The position numbers and the translations under genes are program-made. This document shows, one piece after another, positions 27,311-34,425 of a DNA stretch of 64,000 bases. The notes under the pieces were generated by a model. It had not been told where the DNA came from. It was given only the letters and a program-made list of their open reading frames with translations, and did no database searches. This DNA comes from Clostridia bacterium. Its GTDB lineage: Bacteria; Bacillota; Clostridia; TANB77; CAG-508. Location of the stretch: NCBI GenBank assembly GCA_017515985.1, contig JAFWDV010000008.1:132470-196469 (forward strand), given 5' to 3'. Position 1 is the stretch's first letter. Each line of letters starts with the position of its first letter.

Positions 27311-27823
27311 TCAAATATTTTTTAACAAACTTTTTATGAATTCAACTATACATTGTGATGTTTCACTTACCTCTTTATTTGTATTATCTATATGAAAATC
27401 ATATAAATCTAAATGAATCAACATAAATCTTTGATAATCAATTTGTCCTTTTATATACTCATCATTACCACAATTTCTGCTCGCATCTCTTTCTTTTAGT
27501 CTCCTTGCTAATTCACTATCTGAACATGTAATTAATACTAATTTATATGATTCAATCTCTTCTGGAATATTCACCTTTTTAAAATCCGTTGGATTTATGC
27601 AAGATCCGATTATAATATTTTTATTACCTGATTGTATAACTGCTTTTTTTATAGCGTTTTCATAAAACAAATGATATGTATTCTCATTATAGTCATTAAC
27701 ATTTTCTAAATTATCTATATCAAATATCTCATAATTATCTAACAACTTATTACTTTTTATATACTCACAATTAGTACTTTTTCCCACTCCAGAAACTGCA
27801 CTTATAAATATCAACTTTTTCAT
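27311..27823 (-). CDS. P-loop NTPase/kinase-like protein
   Basis: The 170-aa protein has a Walker A motif right at the N-terminus (ISAVSGVGKST), a Walker-B-like FDIDN, and a lid segment RRLKERDASRNCG resembling adenylate or shikimate kinase-type enzymes. Small-molecule or nucleotide phosphotransfer is likely; the substrate is unknown. GGGAGG precedes the start, with its own promoter. It sits between the DUF1016 gene and the short AbrB paralogue. Confidence 0.75.
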   Translation of the reverse strand: MKKLIFISAVSGVGKSTNCEYIKSNKLLDNYEIFDIDNLENVNDYNENTYHLFYENAIKKAVIQSGNKNIIIGSCINPTDFKKVNIPEEIESYKLVLITCSDSELARRLKERDASRNCGNDEYIKGQIDYQRFMLIHLDLYDFHIDNTNKEVSETSQCIVEFIKSLLKNI

Positions 27824-27858
27824 CTCACTTACCTCCCATTTATACCTTATTTATGTAA

Positions 27859-27888
27859 AATATATCTTATAGTTATATTTTTTGTCAA
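27859..27888 (-). promoter_or_regulatory. Promoter of the P-loop kinase gene
   Basis: TTGACA (27883-27888), 18 bp, TATATT (27859-27864) on the minus strand. Confidence 0.6.
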
Positions 27889-27907
27889 GAAAAGAGATAG
27901 CATGCAA

Positions 27908-28112
27908 CTATCCCTTTCTATATGTATTCATTGATTTACACTCTAAATATTGATATATCAACTCATTTAGCTCCTTTTCTAAATAATATTTAAGTTCCAA
28001 TGAGGGTAAAGACGGCTCTCCGCTCTTTTATTCTAAGTGTTTTTCTTATTTCTTTTGGTATTACTACTCTACCTAAATCATCTATTCTTCTTACAACACC
28101 TGTTGCTTTCAT
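27908..28112 (-). CDS. Short AbrB/SpoVT-type paralogue, read through a +1 frameshift at CGG
   Basis: The first 30 codons are identical at nucleotide level to spoVT, with GGAGG before the ATG. They meet the same in-frame CGG (28020-28022). In frame 0 translation ends after 9 more codons. In the +1 frame it continues GEPSLPSLELKYYLEKEL to a stop at 27908, about 67 residues. GEP matches the G-[DE]-P motif that follows this position in AbrB/SpoVT proteins, which favours the +1 reading. The tail is unlike the SpoVT GAF domain and is probably helical. It may modulate SpoVT by forming mixed dimers, or be a decayed duplicate. Confidence 0.6.
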
Positions 28113-28178
28113 GATTTTTCCTCCTTATTTTTGAAAGTTTTATATTCTTAGTATTGCAAGAATTTACAAAATTATACG

Positions 28179-28211
28179 AAAAAAACAACCCCGGTAATAA
28201 AACCAGGGTTG
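28179..28211 (-). terminator. Terminator of the 183-aa cassette gene
   Basis: CAACCCCGGT (28186-28195) pairs with ACCAGGGTTG (28202-28211), followed by a run of seven T on the minus strand. Confidence 0.8.
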
Positions 28212-28220
28212 CCCAACAAA

Positions 28221-28772
28221 TCAGCAGTATCGTTCCGTTATTTTATCGAACTCTTCGGCCATTTTCTGGAACGAGTCCTTCGGAATCCCGAACCGATTTA
28301 GATCTCCATACGGATTAATGATTTCTTCGTCCATCAGGTCCTCTACTGTGTGAAGGAATCCTGCAAAATCGCGAAGAAAGGTTTTGCCGATTCCTGTCAG
28401 ATTCAGGCTAACGCCTTCAATCTCAGCCTCAAAATTAAAGGTTTTCCTCGTTTCTGCATAGTGTCCGAAAAGATCTTCGAACACATTACGCATGTCAGGT
28501 GTATCGCTGTTCACGCAAAACGAGCTACTTTCTGTGGCATACCCGTTACGTGAGATACCGACACTAACAGAGAACCAGTCGGTAAACCCATTGTGGCAGT
28601 CTGAAACGGTGATGTATCGGAGTTTTACGTCTTCTCCTCGCTTCAGTCCACTCAACCGGCAGATTAAAGCATGAGCAACACTGAAGATACATTCGGTGCA
28701 ACGCTTCCCAACCACGCCGTTGTTATAGCTAAGCTCTTCATTCGGATTCTTCGACATCATTGGATATTTCAT
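28221..28772 (-). CDS. Foreign-composition cassette protein, unknown function
   Basis: The 183-aa soluble protein begins MKYPMMSKNPNEELSYNN. Composition is visibly richer in GC than neighbouring genes, and codons such as CGG (28293-28295, 28656-28658), CTG, GCG and CCG are used. Three cysteines lie in KRCTECIF and LICRLSG. I do not recognise a family. It has a perfect promoter, an AAGGAGG site and a strong terminator, thus a self-contained single-gene cassette, inserted beside a decayed AbrB fragment. Recent transfer is the simplest reading. Confidence 0.7.
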   Translation of the reverse strand: MKYPMMSKNPNEELSYNNGVVGKRCTECIFSVAHALICRLSGLKRGEDVKLRYITVSDCHNGFTDWFSVSVGISRNGYATESSSFCVNSDTPDMRNVFEDLFGHYAETRKTFNFEAEIEGVSLNLTGIGKTFLRDFAGFLHTVEDLMDEEIINPYGDLNRFGIPKDSFQKMAEEFDKITERYC

Positions 28773-28854
28773 AATAAAACCTCCTTACCCTTGTGGGCGT
28801 CTATAATTTTGATTTGTTGCTTATACGAGATAGCTTCCGCATATCCCACCTAAA

Positions 28855-28883
28855 ATTATACTGTATTATGTAAATCTTGTCAA
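28855..28883 (-). promoter_or_regulatory. Perfect sigma-A promoter of the 183-aa cassette
   Basis: TTGACA (28878-28883), 17 bp, TATAAT (28855-28860) on the minus strand. Confidence 0.85.
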
Positions 28884-28895
28884 GAATCCTTTATG

Positions 28896-28940
28896 CGAAG
28901 TATTTTTCTTATTTATTTTGGTATTACAACTCTACCTAAA
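28896..28940 (-). repeat. Decayed third copy of the spoVT AbrB segment
   Basis: About 45 bp match the LGRVVIPKEIRK-coding part of spoVT with a few mismatches (minus strand, LGRVVIPK still readable). Both ends are lost. It marks one side of the cassette insertion. Confidence 0.75.
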
Positions 28941-28971
28941 ATAAGTGATAATATTCTATCTATTATCACTT
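28941..28971 (-). terminator. Terminator of the surface-protein fragment
   Basis: TAAGTGATAATA and TATTATCACTTA form a 12-bp stem directly after the 28974 stop. Confidence 0.65.
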
Positions 28972-28973
28972 AC

Positions 28974-29465
28974 TTAATTTATTATTTTCTTTGTGTATCT
29001 GATTATTCCTACTATTCCTAACATTGAAATTGCCACTAGACTAATCCATACTGAAATATTATCTCCTGCTTTTGGACTATTTGATGTAGATTCTGCTTTT
29101 ACAATTGTGAATTTAGTTGTTGCTTCTCCGCCATTATTAAATGCTACTTTTAATGTATGTTCTCCAACTGATAAAGAATTTACAAAATCTTTATTTAATG
29201 TTATGATTGTACTTCCTGATTTTGAAGTATATTCTGTTGTTTCAGTTCCATCTACATATTCAGATGTAGAAATCAAGGAATTTGTGTTTTCATCAATTCC
29301 AGTTTCAGTAGTTTCTGTCTTTGTTGCTTTTATTTTAGCAACACAATGATTCCATTTTCCACCATAAACAGCAAATACTTCGTCTGGAGCTTTACCATTT
29401 ACTTTTATTCCATCAGGGAATGTTGAAGGAAGTTCATATCCTTCTTGAGCCTCGAAATCTATCAA
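28974..29465 (-). pseudogene. C-terminal fragment of a sortase-type surface protein
   Basis: The 163-aa reading frame begins without ribosome site or signal peptide. It has a beta-sandwich (X2/Ig-like, about 60-125: SGSTIITLNKDFVNSLSVGEHTLKVAF). The tail is SPKAGD, then a transmembrane stretch and TKK, the pattern of a degenerate LPXTG-type anchor as used by clostridial sortases. The N-terminal part of the gene is missing, so this is a remnant of a larger adhesin-like protein. Confidence 0.7.
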
Positions 29466-29474
29466 TGCATAATA

Positions 29475-30020
29475 TTATTTTACAAAACTAATTCTATTCA
29501 TAAAAGTATTCTTGAAGTCTGTAATATCAGTGTTCCTTGCCTCTCCTTCCTGTGGGAAGCTAACAACATACGTATCTTGTCCATTTTGACCGTAGTGTAC
29601 TTTAGCTATTGAATCCCCAGCTGAATAGTCATAAACATACCATTTTATCCCATTAATCGTTTCAGTCTGCAACTCACTTGCTTCAACATTACGCATAGTT
29701 TTTATATATTCCTCTACATTTTTCCCTGCTCTGACTGTTAAAACAACACTTGCTAATACTTTTTCATCATTTTCTGAATATATTTTCATTGACAAATGAT
29801 TTTCTTCCTCAGCTTGAAATTTAGCTATTTCTGGATACTTAAATTTCATATTTCCAAGTGTTCTTTCTTTATCTAGCTTAATCTTTACTCCATCAACTGT
29901 AGCAACGGCATCAGCACTTGTTCCTTGATTTCCATTACCATTTTTTTCGCATCCTGTTAAAATAAACATCCCTATAATTAGTATAACAGCTGTCATTCTT
30001 ATCAAAATATTTCTTTTCAT
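29475..30020 (-). CDS. Lipoprotein of unknown function
   Basis: The 181-aa protein starts at 30020 (GGAGGTGC upstream). It has a signal peptide ending in the lipobox FILTGC, then a Gly/Asn/Thr linker and a compact domain (about 45-180) of mixed alpha/beta type (GIKWYVYDYSAGDSIAKVHYG). It should be anchored to the outer face of the membrane. I cannot assign a ligand. It lies downstream of the cdd operon with a 79-bp gap. Confidence 0.7.
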   Translation of the reverse strand: MKRNILIRMTAVILIIGMFILTGCEKNGNGNQGTSADAVATVDGVKIKLDKERTLGNMKFKYPEIAKFQAEEENHLSMKIYSENDEKVLASVVLTVRAGKNVEEYIKTMRNVEASELQTETINGIKWYVYDYSAGDSIAKVHYGQNGQDTYVVSFPQEGEARNTDITDFKNTFMNRISFVK

Positions 30021-30098
30021 AAAGCACCTCCATTTATACAATTTCTTTCCATTTTATTGTACATGAAACAAATTTTATTATCAATATATTCTATTTAT

Positions 30099-30614
30099 TT
30101 AATTGATTTTTAAATCCGCTTTTGAACTCGTTCTTAAATATTGTCCTTCTTGAACTGCTGCAAATGTTGCGATACAGCAAATAATATATTCAAATATTAT
30201 CGGATTGGTATTAGCTATTCTAAAAGGTGCTATAAATAATACGCATCCTGTTATTTTATTCGCAATAGTATGTGGTAACACTATTTTTTTACAATGAATA
30301 TAGCTATAAATTGCGTTAACAATCTTTATGAAAAGAATAAACCCAATCCATAAAATTATTCCATTCGTTAAATTTAATGTTGGTAATATTTTAATCATTG
30401 CAACAATAACAAATATTGAATCAGAGCCACTATCTAATCTAGCACCCAATTCACTTTCACTTTTGCTCCTTCTTGCGATGAATCCATCTAACATATCCGA
30501 TATGCCACAGTAAATATATATTATACAAAAAGCGATGGAATAAGTTTCTGTGAAGGCTAACATTATTGACATGATGGCTCTACTAATAGAAATATTATTT
30601 GCTATGTTATTCAT
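30099..30614 (-). CDS. CDP-alcohol phosphatidyltransferase family protein
   Basis: The 171-aa integral membrane enzyme has the family signature near residues 38-60 (SDMLDGFIARRSKSESELGARLDSGSD). This matches D-G-x2-A-R-x8-G-x3-D-x3-D with all acidic residues present. It transfers an alcohol head group to CDP-diacylglycerol; phosphatidylglycerophosphate synthase-like activity is plausible but not certain. The start overlaps the cdd stop by 8 nt. Confidence 0.85.
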   Translation of the reverse strand: MNNIANNISISRAIMSIMLAFTETYSIAFCIIYIYCGISDMLDGFIARRSKSESELGARLDSGSDSIFVIVAMIKILPTLNLTNGIILWIGFILFIKIVNAIYSYIHCKKIVLPHTIANKITGCVLFIAPFRIANTNPIIFEYIICCIATFAAVQEGQYLRTSSKADLKIN

Positions 30615-31023
30615 TATATCTTTTATCTCCCCACCAATTCGGTACCATATCTTTCAACAACACAGTCTTTCTACTTTCGTAATCTGTTAGAATTTCCATA
30701 TTTCTATTTTCGTAAGCAAGTTGCATCAAAAACTCCCTACACGCTCCACATGGCATGCCGCCATTTTTTGGTGGTTCTTTTCTAAACGCAATTATTCTTT
30801 TGATTTTTGTTTCTCCAGAATTTATATACATATTAAGTGCTGCCACTCGCTCTGCACATAAATTCATAACACCACTAGCACCTTCTATACAAAATCCTGT
30901 AAATATTTCGCCACTTTCACTTTGCACAGCAGCAACAACATGATGCGCATCTATGAATGGTGATACCTCCTCAGGATGATATTGCTCTTTTGCCTTTAAA
31001 TACATTTCTTCCCATATATCCAT
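30607..31023 (-). CDS. cdd: Cytidine deaminase-like enzyme
   Basis: The 138-aa zinc-dependent deaminase has the motif C-A-E (NLCAERVAALN) and PCGACREFLMQ with the two zinc cysteines. It should hydrolyse cytidine/deoxycytidine to uridine for pyrimidine salvage, complementing the thymidine kinase at 33.2 kb. It is the first intact gene of a short operon, 35 bp after the broken ygjV. The substrate could also be blasticidin-like, as in related small deaminases. Confidence 0.88.
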   Translation of the reverse strand: MDIWEEMYLKAKEQYHPEEVSPFIDAHHVVAAVQSESGEIFTGFCIEGASGVMNLCAERVAALNMYINSGETKIKRIIAFRKEPPKNGGMPCGACREFLMQLAYENRNMEILTDYESRKTVLLKDMVPNWWGDKRYNE

Positions 31024-31057
31024 ATATAAATCTCCTTTCCAATTTACTATTTTTATA

Positions 31058-31566
31058 TTAGTTATTTAACTTTCTTTTTTTGTATATCTGAACGATAGCA
31101 ATTATACACGTTATAATTGTAAAAATATTAAATGCCATACCAGTATATAATTTGATATAAAAATTGTATATGGCCCATGCAACCATTGAAAAAATCGTTA
31201 GGTATTTAAATTTTATAACGTCCTTAACACTCATAAACATGATGTAAATGGCCGTACTAATTACTGGTAAGTATCCTATCCATCCCATATTATTAAATAC
31301 AATAGATAGTGCCGTTGATGCTATTACGATTATTACTTTTTCCTTTATACCTAATTTATCCTTATAACATAGAAAATCTCTAAAACAACAAAGTACATTA
31401 ATAATTGCACCAGTGTATCCTCCAAGAACTAAATTGCTTATTGCATACAAACCTATCTGTATCATTTGAAAATTAGAATTTTTTTCTTATTTTTTACATA
31501 TCCTGCTTGCACCATAATTACAGATGCAATTAATGCAATTATATTTCCTACAACAACTATTTCCAT
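31058..31566 (-). pseudogene. YgjV-family membrane protein split by a frameshift
   Basis: Two overlapping frames together make one YgjV-type inner-membrane protein. The first (31462-31566, 34 aa) gives MEIVVVGNIIALIASVIM followed by KKKILIF. The second (31058-31465) starts ATGATACAG, overlapping the first stop as ATGA, and gives MIQIGLYAISNLVLGGYTGA plus three more membrane helices. Homologues read ILxFQ then the second part without a break, so one T is missing from the TTTTC run. The ATGA overlap could allow coupled translation of two chains, so residual function is possible. Confidence 0.8.
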
Positions 31567-31632
31567 TCTTTTTCTCCTTTTTAATAATGTTACTGTTTGC
31601 TATATTTGTCGTATTTTGTCTTACGAATTTTA

Positions 31633-31661
31633 TTGTTTTTAAGCTTATTCGATATTATAAT
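31633..31661 (+). promoter_or_regulatory. Promoter of the toxin mRNA
   Basis: TTGTTT (31633-31638), 17 bp, TATAAT (31656-31661), about 50 bp before the toxin start. Confidence 0.65.
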
Positions 31662-31701
31662 ACTTTTATCCTTTTCGTAAAGGAAATCTTTATGAAAGGA
31701 G

Positions 31702-31728
31702 GTGCTTTTCATTGACCAGTTTTGATTT
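31702..31728 (+). repeat. Direct repeat a of the toxin-antitoxin locus
   Basis: It covers the toxin ribosome site spacer and first codons (GTGCTTTTCATTGACCAG...). It is repeated at 31884-31909 with only transition differences over the 19-bp core. Confidence 0.85.
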
Positions 31729-31795
31729 AATTTTCTTCTTGGTTACACTTTTACTTGATAAAAATGAATCCGAGAAGGAAGAAAAGCAAGACTAG
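31712..31795 (+). CDS. Small hydrophobic toxin of a Fst/Hol-Tox-like type I system
   Basis: The 27-residue peptide starts at TTG with AAAGGAGGTG 7 nt upstream. Residues 4-15 (FDLIFFLVTLLL) form a short membrane helix and the tail is charged (DKNESEKEEKQD). This is the layout of Fst, TxpA and holin-like type I toxins. It is transcribed toward a convergent small RNA and ends in a strong terminator. The direct repeat over its start codon provides the antisense contact. The homology is architectural; sequence identity to Fst itself is slight. Confidence 0.75.
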   Translation: MTSFDLIFFLVTLLLDKNESEKEEKQD

Positions 31796-31811
31796 GTACA
31801 TACCTAGTACA

Positions 31812-31844
31812 AAGCAAGTAGGGCAGCAACTACTTGCTTTTTTT
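31812..31844 (+). terminator. Terminator of the toxin mRNA
   Basis: AAGCAAGTAG (31812-31821) pairs with CTACTTGCTT (31830-31839), then a T-run. It abuts the opposing terminator of the antisense RNA. Confidence 0.92.
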
Positions 31845-31847
31845 CAT

Positions 31848-31918
31848 AAAAAAAGAAACACAATGCAGCAGATTGTGTTTCTAGTGCTTTAATTGACCAA
31901 TTTCAATTCATTTAAGCT
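31848..31918 (-). ncRNA. Antisense regulatory RNA (RNA II-like antitoxin), about 70 nt
   Basis: A perfect promoter (31925-31953) drives a transcript from about 31918. It ends at the hairpin AGAAACACAAT (31854-31864) / ATTGTGTTTCT (31872-31882) plus a T-run. Its 5' part contains the complement of direct repeat b. It can therefore pair with the toxin start region over 19 contiguous bases, including four G-U pairs, plus 7 more beyond a one-base bulge. Size and layout match RNA II of par/fst loci. Not shown experimentally. Confidence 0.75.
31884..31909 (+). repeat. Direct repeat b of the toxin-antitoxin locus
   Basis: GTGCTTTAATTGACCAATTT and following bases repeat 31702-31728. The four differences in the core are A/G or C/T, each preserving RNA pairing by wobble. 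Confidence 0.85.
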
Positions 31919-31924
31919 AATGTT

Positions 31925-31953
31925 ATTATAACATCTTTAATATTGTATGTCAA
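31925..31953 (-). promoter_or_regulatory. Perfect promoter of the antisense RNA
   Basis: TTGACA (31948-31953), 17 bp, TATAAT (31925-31930) on the minus strand, with no ORF downstream before a terminator. Confidence 0.88.
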
Positions 31954-32057
31954 ACAACTACTATATATTCATCATAAAAGCGTTCGACATTTTTCGCCAT
32001 TATTCAGAAACAAATATCTACTTATTATATAAATTACAAATATTATTTTTCCATCAA

Positions 32058-32729
32058 CTACCATACAAATGGAATAATTTTATACTTAACTTTTTTCTTG
32101 TATTCAGCATACCCATTCAATTCTTTTTCAAGGATCAGCTCCTCATTTTTAATTCTTTTAGCAATTATAATTGGGTAAACTAAAAATATAATAAAAGAAA
32201 TAATTGAACCTAATATTAAAGGTATTGTTAAAAACAATAATATTGTTACAGCATACATCGGATGCCTTACTACTCCATATAGTCCTGTATCAACAACTTT
32301 TTGGTTCTCTTGTACCTCAATGGTACTCGATAAATAGGTATTTTCTCTTAGAACTTCGGCATACAGAATATATGCTATACAAAACAAAACAGAGGCTATA
32401 ATGCTTATAGTATTTGGCATAATAATCCATTTAAATCGATAATTTAAACCAGCAAGAATAAACCCAGAAATAAACATCAATCCACTAAATATAACTACCA
32501 GCTTTTGCTCATTTTCCTTTTCTTTTGCATTTAGTCTCTTTTTAAGTAAGTCAGGATTTTTAATCATAAGTACTATTCCAGCCACAAACATTGGAATAAA
32601 AAGTAAGCCCATAAAAATCCATCCATTCCAATATTGCATTGAATTTGCCGGAACAAAAATTAAAGCTCCTATAACCGCAACCCCTATAAAAAATTTAATT
32701 ATTGCTTGAAAAAATAATTTTATATCCAT
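32058..32729 (-). CDS. Isoprenylcysteine carboxyl methyltransferase (ICMT)-family membrane protein
   Basis: The 223-aa protein has about six membrane helices and the ICMT/PEMT signature TGLYGVVRHPMYAVTILLFL near the C-terminal third, followed by KRIKNEELILEKELNGYAEYKKKVKYKIIPF. Family enzymes transfer methyl groups from SAM to lipids or prenylated substrates in the membrane; bacterial targets are mostly unknown. It appears monocistronic. Confidence 0.85.
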   Translation of the reverse strand: MDIKLFFQAIIKFFIGVAVIGALIFVPANSMQYWNGWIFMGLLFIPMFVAGIVLMIKNPDLLKKRLNAKEKENEQKLVVIFSGLMFISGFILAGLNYRFKWIIMPNTISIIASVLFCIAYILYAEVLRENTYLSSTIEVQENQKVVDTGLYGVVRHPMYAVTILLFLTIPLILGSIISFIIFLVYPIIIAKRIKNEELILEKELNGYAEYKKKVKYKIIPFVW

Positions 32730-32788
32730 ACTATCCTCATATTTACAAATTAATCTATTTATTTACAAGAATTATATCATACCGATTT

Positions 32789-33142
32789 TTATTTTTTCCA
32801 TACTCTTTCAATATTCTCTCGCTCTTTTTCTTTAACAGCAGAAAATAAGTCAATATCAAGTTTATTGCAAATATTACAAAGAACTATAAAAACATCAGCC
32901 ACTTCACTTTCTATTGGATCATAATTATTAATTTTTGATTTATCAACAGACATAGATGTTTTATCTTTCCTAATCGCCTTTGCAAGCTCACCCACCTCTT
33001 CTGTTAATAGCAACATAGTTTTCTCAATGTTTTGCTCTGAAAAACCTCTTAACTCTATAACTTCTTTTATATATTTTTGCACCTTGCCAAGACTATTTTC
33101 ATTACTTAAATTTTTCCACAATTCAAATTGTTCATTATTCAT
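32789..33142 (-). CDS. MazG-like nucleotide pyrophosphohydrolase
   Basis: The 117-aa all-alpha protein has the MazG metal-binding pattern LLTEEVGELAKAIRKD (E-x-x-E) and a second acidic helix ESEVADVFIVLCNICNKL. Such enzymes hydrolyse (d)NTPs to monophosphates, guarding against aberrant nucleotides or alarmones. It lies beside tdk, consistent with nucleotide housekeeping. AAAAGGAG precedes the start. Confidence 0.85.
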   Translation of the reverse strand: MNNEQFELWKNLSNENSLGKVQKYIKEVIELRGFSEQNIEKTMLLLTEEVGELAKAIRKDKTSMSVDKSKINNYDPIESEVADVFIVLCNICNKLDIDLFSAVKEKERENIERVWKK

Positions 33143-33224
33143 AAATTTGATTTTCTCCTTTTATTTTATACTTTTTTACACCAAAAAAGAGCACAATACA
33201 ACCGATTGTCCTCCTATTGATTTG

Positions 33225-33770
33225 TTATTCCTTTTCTCTGCTTTTCAACTCATTATAACATTCTCTACAAACTGGTATATATTCAGCATCACCAATTCTT
33301 ATATCTCCATCCTTATCATCTAATTTATAGAAACTAAAAATAGCATTATCTCTTTTGCAAACTTCACAAATAGATGTCATTGTTTGCACGTTGTCTGAAA
33401 CACAAAGTAAATCTCCCATCTGACCGAATGGTTTACGCTCTGATGTAAGGTTTAATCCTGCAATATAGAATTTTTTGCCTTTTTCTGCCATTTTCTCAAT
33501 ACAATCTACATTACCTTTAAGAAATTGAAATTCATCAATTACATATACATCTGCATCGTAATTTTGTATTTCTTCTATATTTGTTATATTTTCTGATTTT
33601 AATTTATTTCCATTTCTATCAACTATATAATCCTTTGCAAATCTAGTATCAATTCCAGGTTTAAATATCATTATTTTCTTTCCAGCTATCATTTGTCTTT
33701 TGGCTTCAGCTATAATTTTGTTACTTTTACCGCATTTCATTGGTCCAGTGTATACATTAATGTCGCCCAT
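33225..33770 (-). CDS. tdk: Thymidine kinase
   Basis: The 181-aa type II thymidine kinase phosphorylates thymidine to dTMP. It has the P-loop GPMKCGKSNKI, Walker B VIDEFQFL, the lasso region after GLNLTSERKPF, and a structural zinc site of two CxxC pairs (CEVC, CREC). AAAGGGGATAAA precedes the ATG. Confidence 0.95.
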   Translation of the reverse strand: MGDINVYTGPMKCGKSNKIIAEAKRQMIAGKKIMIFKPGIDTRFAKDYIVDRNGNKLKSENITNIEEIQNYDADVYVIDEFQFLKGNVDCIEKMAEKGKKFYIAGLNLTSERKPFGQMGDLLCVSDNVQTMTSICEVCKRDNAIFSFYKLDDKDGDIRIGDAEYIPVCRECYNELKSREKE

Positions 33771-33918
33771 TTTTATCCCCTTTGTTTTAACAAAAATTTT
33801 TACAAGACGAATTATATCAATGTGTTATTTTTTTTTCAACATATTTTGTACATAAATTTAATCATTTTATAATAATTATCGTTTTTATTGTAAATACTAT
33901 ATTTAGGTGGTGATAAAA

Positions 33919-34092
33919 ATGACTTCAAAAGAACTTTTATATGTTGAAGACGCTTTAGGACATGAAAAATTTATGCAAACATGTTCATGCGAAACTTCAA
34001 AACAGTTATCTGATGTTGAGCTTTCTAACTATGTAAAACAGTTAGAAACAACTCATACAAATATGTTAAACAAATTTTTAAATTTATTATAG
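33919..34092 (+). CDS. Small CotF-partner spore coat-like protein
   Basis: The 57-aa protein begins MTSKELLYVEDALGHEKFM and contains CSCETSKQL, a pattern seen in small spore coat-associated helical proteins encoded next to CotF-type genes. It starts 9 nt after AGGTGGTG. It is separated by 15 bp from the Coat_F gene, so the two are co-transcribed. A sporulation role is inferred from this pairing. Confidence 0.7.
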   Translation: MTSKELLYVEDALGHEKFMQTCSCETSKQLSDVELSNYVKQLETTHTNMLNKFLNLL

Positions 34093-34107
34093 AAATTAGG
34101 AGGACTT

Positions 34108-34350
34108 ATGGAAGATAGAGATTTAATGGAAAAAGAGCTTCTTTCAATAAAAGGCGTATGCGATTTATATATGCATGGAACTGTTGAATCAACAACTGCA
34201 GAAGCCCATGCTGCATTTAAGGATGCGCTTAATACAAGTTTAGATATACAAAATAAAATTTATAATATGATGGCAGAGCGTGGATGGTATACAACAGACA
34301 CAGCTGAACAAACAAAGATTAATGAACTAAAACAAAAATTTTCAAATTAG
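34108..34350 (+). CDS. CotF-family spore coat protein
   Basis: The 80-aa protein shows the Coat_F pattern: KELLSIKGVCDLYMHGTVEST, then AFKDALNTSLDIQNKIYNMMAERGWY near the C-terminus. These ferritin-like helical proteins are built into the spore coat by the mother cell. AGGAGG precedes the ATG. The transcript ends at a long GGGGACGG hairpin shared with convergent metK. Confidence 0.88.
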   Translation: MEDRDLMEKELLSIKGVCDLYMHGTVESTTAEAHAAFKDALNTSLDIQNKIYNMMAERGWYTTDTAEQTKINELKQKFSN

Positions 34351-34373
34351 ATTTTAGAGACAAAGAAGAATTT

Positions 34374-34421
34374 GGGGACGGACTCATTTTTTAGTGCATA
34401 CTAAAAAAATGAGTCCGTCCC
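34374..34421. repeat. Full GGGGACGG repeat: 21-bp inverted repeat, bidirectional terminator
   Basis: GGGACGGACTCATTTTTTAGT (34375-34395) is mirrored, save one extra A, by the segment 34400-34421 around a GCAT loop. It lies between the convergent coat and metK genes. Confidence 0.9.
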
Positions 34422-34425
34422 TATT

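Noticed and set aside
31462..31480. Programmed -1 slip at the A7 run of ygjV
   Set aside because: The run is not in a proper slippery frame and the resulting residues would not match the family (which needs ILxFQ); a missing T explains it better.
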